Source: Artemisia argyi (lineage: Eukaryota; Streptophyta; Magnoliopsida; Asterales; Asteraceae). From it: a DNA stretch of 64,000 nucleotides. The position numbers and the translations under genes are program-made. Numbering within the stretch: position 1 is the first letter of the stretch; each line of letters opens with the position of its first letter. The stretch lies in assembly GCA_030686995.1 (NCBI GenBank), contig CM060704.1, forward strand, positions 109,622,542-109,686,541, in the 5' to 3' direction. The notes under the pieces are model-generated. The model saw only the letters and a list, made by a program, of their open reading frames with translations. It searched no databases and was not told where the DNA came from. Of this stretch, positions 60,085 to 64,000 are shown one piece after another.

Positions 60085-62848
60085 CATCTAAAACTTTTGA
60101 GAAAAGTAATACTATCTTGACTAAATCAAGCATCGCATCATTAGTCCTCAACTATACATAGCCTGATCACCTATGTATACTTCAGGAAGGATTATGCCAT
60201 GAAGGAAATAGTTACTTTTTAAAGTATTGCTAATAACAATCTTCGTTTAAAAGCGTTTTAAACAAGTAAACTCTTTTATAAATGTCCTTTTTCGGACAAA
60301 CACTTCCTGGATACTTATCCCACCTGTCACCTACTTAGCCATTAAGTTGGACTTTCCATTGACTTCTCTAGGAGAGAATTCCCATATCAAGTACTAGGAG
60401 GATTCCTCGATACAAGAAAAACAATAAAAGGATTACGGAACTATAATACCTGGACTAAGAAAATTTATAATCCAACAACAATCCTACAGTACCACGAGAC
60501 CATCCGATTCACCATCTCTGACCTAGTTGTCCAATTTATTATTCAAAGGTACTAGCTAGACTGAGCTATAGGATCGAACACATTGTGAAGGTACGCTAAG
60601 CAACACCATAGGAATAAACCAAGCCTCCTAACTGATACTGTAGAGCGATTTGATTAAACATGGCCTTATCTAAACGCAAACATCCCTGTAATAAGTTTCA
60701 CCAAGGATAATTGATTTGAGTTTTGGATATCGATATAGATTCCCTTAAGACATTGTGTTCTCAAGAAATTCTAGATAACCTCATTTACATACCAAGAAAG
60801 GAATCAGACCCGAATATACATTTTGCCAACGTGATGACAAAATTTCAACGATAAACCATCTCAAGACTTAAGTTGGTTGAATACCTAGGCTTGTAGTTTT
60901 TCCAGATACCCACCAATAGGTAACATCCAATATCAGGAACCGAACGTTAGATATCTATGCATTTATGCGAACATTACCTATCCTACTATTTTATCCTTGT
61001 TAGTGTCTTCACTTTTAAGTAAAGTTGATTTAAAATTTGTGTTTATACAAATCACATATCTCGTGGAAAATAATTTTTGAATTACCTATTTTGAACAAAT
61101 ACGATCCTTTTTAATCAATATTTAGCTAAACCATTGTACAATGGGAAATATATAAACATCAAACTTTGGTAAACAGTCCTATTCACAACCTATTTGAAAA
61201 CCGCGTCACATTTCCTAACTATTGAATTTTGAATCATCAAGAAAGATATTATTTAGTAAATCATTTGCTCCATTTTCTAAATTCGTTTATTCAGAAAACG
61301 ATTTCGACCAAAAACTCAAAAATCGCGAGATAAATTTTGAAAACCAATCACCATGCTACGTCGCTTATGCATTTAGGGCTTTGTGACTTGACAATAAGGA
61401 ATATTGGAATATGTGATGAAGGAAATTAGGAGGAACACCATAGAACGATTACAAACGTCAGTAATGGAGACCAAGCACAGTAGGCAAAGGATGACACATG
61501 TCTTAGAAATCCATTAGACCAAAACTCAAAGAATCAAACTTTGTTACCCCTATTCTATCTTCTTCGTATAACGCCGTGTTCGAAAGACGTAACGTTGTGG
61601 AATTAGTCACAAGATTTATTGTACCTATTTCAATTGTTCCTGATAAAGGTGATCGAATCACCTCAGACTTCTAGCTATCATTTTAAGACTTCCTTCGGAA
61701 CCCCATTTAGATGTAAACACCGCCTACTATCCTCAGACCGATGGTCAGAACGAGAGAACGATTTAAACATAGGAAAGTTATACTCAGAGTATGAGTGATT
61801 GACTCTAGAAATGGTTGGACTAACCATTTACCATAAATCGGATTCTTTTACAACCATAGTTATCGTGCGAGCATAGAGACTACATCAATTGAGGCACTTT
61901 ATGGTCGAAGTACCAATTACCCATTTACAGACCGAAATCGGAAAGTTAAATTCACTGGTCTAGAACTAAATTATGGAACAACAAAGGAAATTTCACAAGT
62001 CAAGAACCAGTTACAAGCAACGAGGAGTTGGTAGAGGTAGGTTGGTACATGACACACGTCATGCGGATTGGGTATCCCTGAACAGCAAACCAACTAGATT
62101 CACGCAAGAGAACGAACTAAGTTGAAAGCTTTGCCTTGGAGAGGTATGATACAATTTTGGTAAACACGAGAGATTGAACCTTTGGTATACTGGACCAATT
62201 AAGATTCATTTTAGAATCGACCAGCTGACATATAAGAATTGAGTTCTGGCAGAGTTCAGCAACATATATTACCTATATTACATTATAAACCTGAAGAAGC
62301 ACTGATCATCTATTGACGAACCAAACTCGGAAAAAGCCAAACTCACTATTCCAATAGGCATTCATGAAATAACCAGAAATTTCCTACAAGTCAAGAATCA
62401 ATTACAAATTCTATAAGTTGTAAACCATTAAAACTTCAAATTGGTAGCCGGATCATGTTGAAAGTTCTGCCTAGGAAAGGCATGATATTATTCGGAAAAA
62501 TTTGGAAAGTTAAAACTGATATACACTGGACCATGTAATATTTCAGATAGAGTAGGCCTAGTGGCCATCAGACTTGAGCCTTGTTAGAGAACAGCCGGAT
62601 TACACAACTATGTTTCACCTATTCAAACCCCAGGAAATGACTTTCAGATTAGTCACTTATGATTCTATTGGAAGGAATCCAACCCAATGACAAACCTAAA
62701 CCTAGAAATCATGGACTGTTAGGTCGAACGATTGAAACAGAGTCGAATTCCTATAATGAAAGTTGGCTGGAATTCTCAACTATTATCATCTTTTCACCAA
62801 TACCACTCCAGAGACCAACACAAACTGAACTTCGGGACGAAGTTCCTA
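60085..62848 (+). pseudogene. Degenerate pol remnant, B3
   Basis: Collinear with 14649-17412, with the CTGATCA-loop hairpin near 60154-60180, integrase scraps near 61711-61770 and the chromodomain scrap near 62705-62785. It shares variants such as TTATACTCAGAGTATGAG with B2 rather than B1. Confidence 0.7.
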
Positions 62849-62862
62849 TTAGAGGGGAAGAC

Positions 62863-64000
62863 TGTCACAACTCGTAATTTCCGGTCATTTTCCAAACCTC
62901 GACAATTTACTATTCACAAGTTACTATTCATCATTTACTATTCATTGATCACTATTCATCATTTTCGAGGTCAATTTGACATTCTGAGAAGCGTTCAAAA
63001 ATTTTACTATTCACTTGACACTATTCATTTCCAGAAGAAATGTCACTATTCACGTGTATTACTCATGTCATCGTAAATTTAGTTTACGAGTATTCAAATT
63101 CGCGTAACCGTATTGGTTCAGGTGCGAACTCATGCATTATCATTTGGGACATCTCATACGGACTAGAAATAGTCTGCATATCATCTTTATGGCACTTGCA
63201 TACTATTCCACTCGTAGGATAATTAAATTAGTACTTTTGGTATAATTAACTTTTACTTATAATTATTTCTATATAAACGTTAACAAATGATCAATAATGT
63301 GACTAACACGTCCCACACTCCCGACTATGATCCCAATATATTTTTATATTCATTTTTATAATATAAAAATTATAACATTAATTTACCCGGTGTTTTGGAA
63401 ATTTATTTAATTTATATCGTACGCCTAATTCATTTACGACGGTTTTCGTAAAAACTAAACAATAATCATCCAAACACTCAATATTGATACCCAACATATT
63501 TTTACAATTTTTACAACTTTATTTTATCCCGGTTAACTCCGTTAAAATTTATTTTTAGTTAACTCGGTACCCGGTACACCTTAAAACTACAAATAAATAC
63601 ACAAATCATCACCTAATACCACAAATTCTTACACAACCCATCATTTTTCTTCCTTCCTCCATCTTGCCGCCCCTCCCCTCCTTACCAATCAACTTACACA
63701 CTTGAATTTCCTACTAACTCATTAAAACCTTGTCATAACTTGTCTAGAATAGAAAATATAAAAACATAAAACTACACTTTTTCATTCATTTCCAAAATCA
63801 AAACAAGTAAACTTTCTCTTTTCTCTCTTCTCTTGTGGTGTTCGGCCAAGGATCAAGGAGCAAGAAAACATCATCAACTTTCCAAGAAAAATATATAAAC
63901 AAGATCATCTAAGGTTCCTTTAAGGGTTTTGCAATACAAACTTAAGGATTTCCTAACTTTCCACCATCATAAACCCATCTATCTTTCAAGTAAGTGTATG
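62863..64000 (+). repeat. Element B3 LTR, partial
   Basis: The first 1138 bp of a B LTR after the purine tract at about 62848-62862. It shares diagnostic variants with the B2 middle LTR at 38085 and ends at the candidate intron 1 donor. Confidence 0.93.

Larger units (their letters stand above)
60085..64000 (+). mobile_element. Element B3: 3' half of a further B copy, running off the window
   Basis: It begins at the B1 equivalent of position 14649, so PBS, ORF1 and gag are missing. It continues through the pol remnant and purine tract into an LTR cut by the window end. Confidence 0.88.

Noticed and set aside
59464..60120. RT ORF taken as a complete protein
   Set aside because: The last 12 codons come from the B interior after an illegitimate join; RT is truncated and RNase H and integrase are absent.
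1..64000. Host genes, tRNA, rRNA, or a new protein-based defence-type system
   Set aside because: All recognisable coding sequence belongs to LTR retrotransposons; no tRNA or rRNA and no non-transposon domain was seen.
2518..64000. Tandem structure as pure assembly error
   Set aside because: Not excluded, but the copies carry private substitutions, deletions and stops, so they are at least distinct sequences; long reads are needed to settle their order.

Overview
The window is plant repeat DNA: a nest of LTR retrotransposons with no host gene, rRNA or tRNA that I could identify. The Ty1/copia Gag and the Ty3/gypsy chromovirus polyprotein resemble elements abundant in Asteraceae (Tanacetum, Artemisia, lettuce). 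I therefore suggest an Asteraceae nuclear genome. That taxonomic guess is from memory of protein style, not a search.

Layout. (1) 1-2517, minus strand: the Gag/linker part of a Ty1/copia element, interrupted at 2517/2518. (2) 2518-26601: element A, a Tekay/Del-like chromovirus with LTRs of about 3.3 kb. Its single-frame gag-pro-pol is split by element B (9014-20415, TSD AAGTA). (3) From 26602 a second copy of the A interior begins directly after the A LTR and its primer-binding site. The A+B nest is therefore tandemly repeated and shares one LTR. (4) In this second unit, B sits at the same AAGTA site but is itself expanded to LTR-interior-LTR-interior-LTR (29824-59342). Its second interior is split by element C (42923-52805, TSD CCACA). 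(5) At 60081-60084 the A reverse transcriptase stops inside a domain and joins the 3' half of a third B interior. This runs into a further B LTR that leaves the window.

How the elements relate. A carries an extra open frame (proline-rich, then coiled coil) upstream of gag, followed by gag, protease, RT, RNase H, integrase and a chromodomain-like tail. Every copy here is broken by stops. B keeps one intact 320-codon gag (13191-14153), but its pol has decayed to recognisable integrase and chromodomain scraps, so it fits the TR-GAG type of non-autonomous element. C has no gag and only integrase scraps in a 2.3 kb interior (LARD-like). All three share LTR-end architecture, and A and B share an unusual primer-binding site. 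By-eye divergence follows nesting order: A LTR pair about 1.7% over its first 1.1 kb, B LTR pair about 0.9%, C LTR pair about 0.3%. The two A units differ by about 0.8%.

The most interesting signal is not protein coding. In the 3' third of the LTRs of A, B and C the same order of elements recurs: an AG|GTGAGT donor-like site, a 12-nt palindrome, three hairpins whose stems covary, and a TCAG|G acceptor-like site. Just 3' of the PBS lies another covarying hairpin. B and C also carry internal hairpins with conserved CTGnnCA loops. In C there are two, and their loops are complementary to each other. These look like structured RNA signals, possibly for packaging, dimerisation or splicing control, kept by elements that have otherwise lost their genes.
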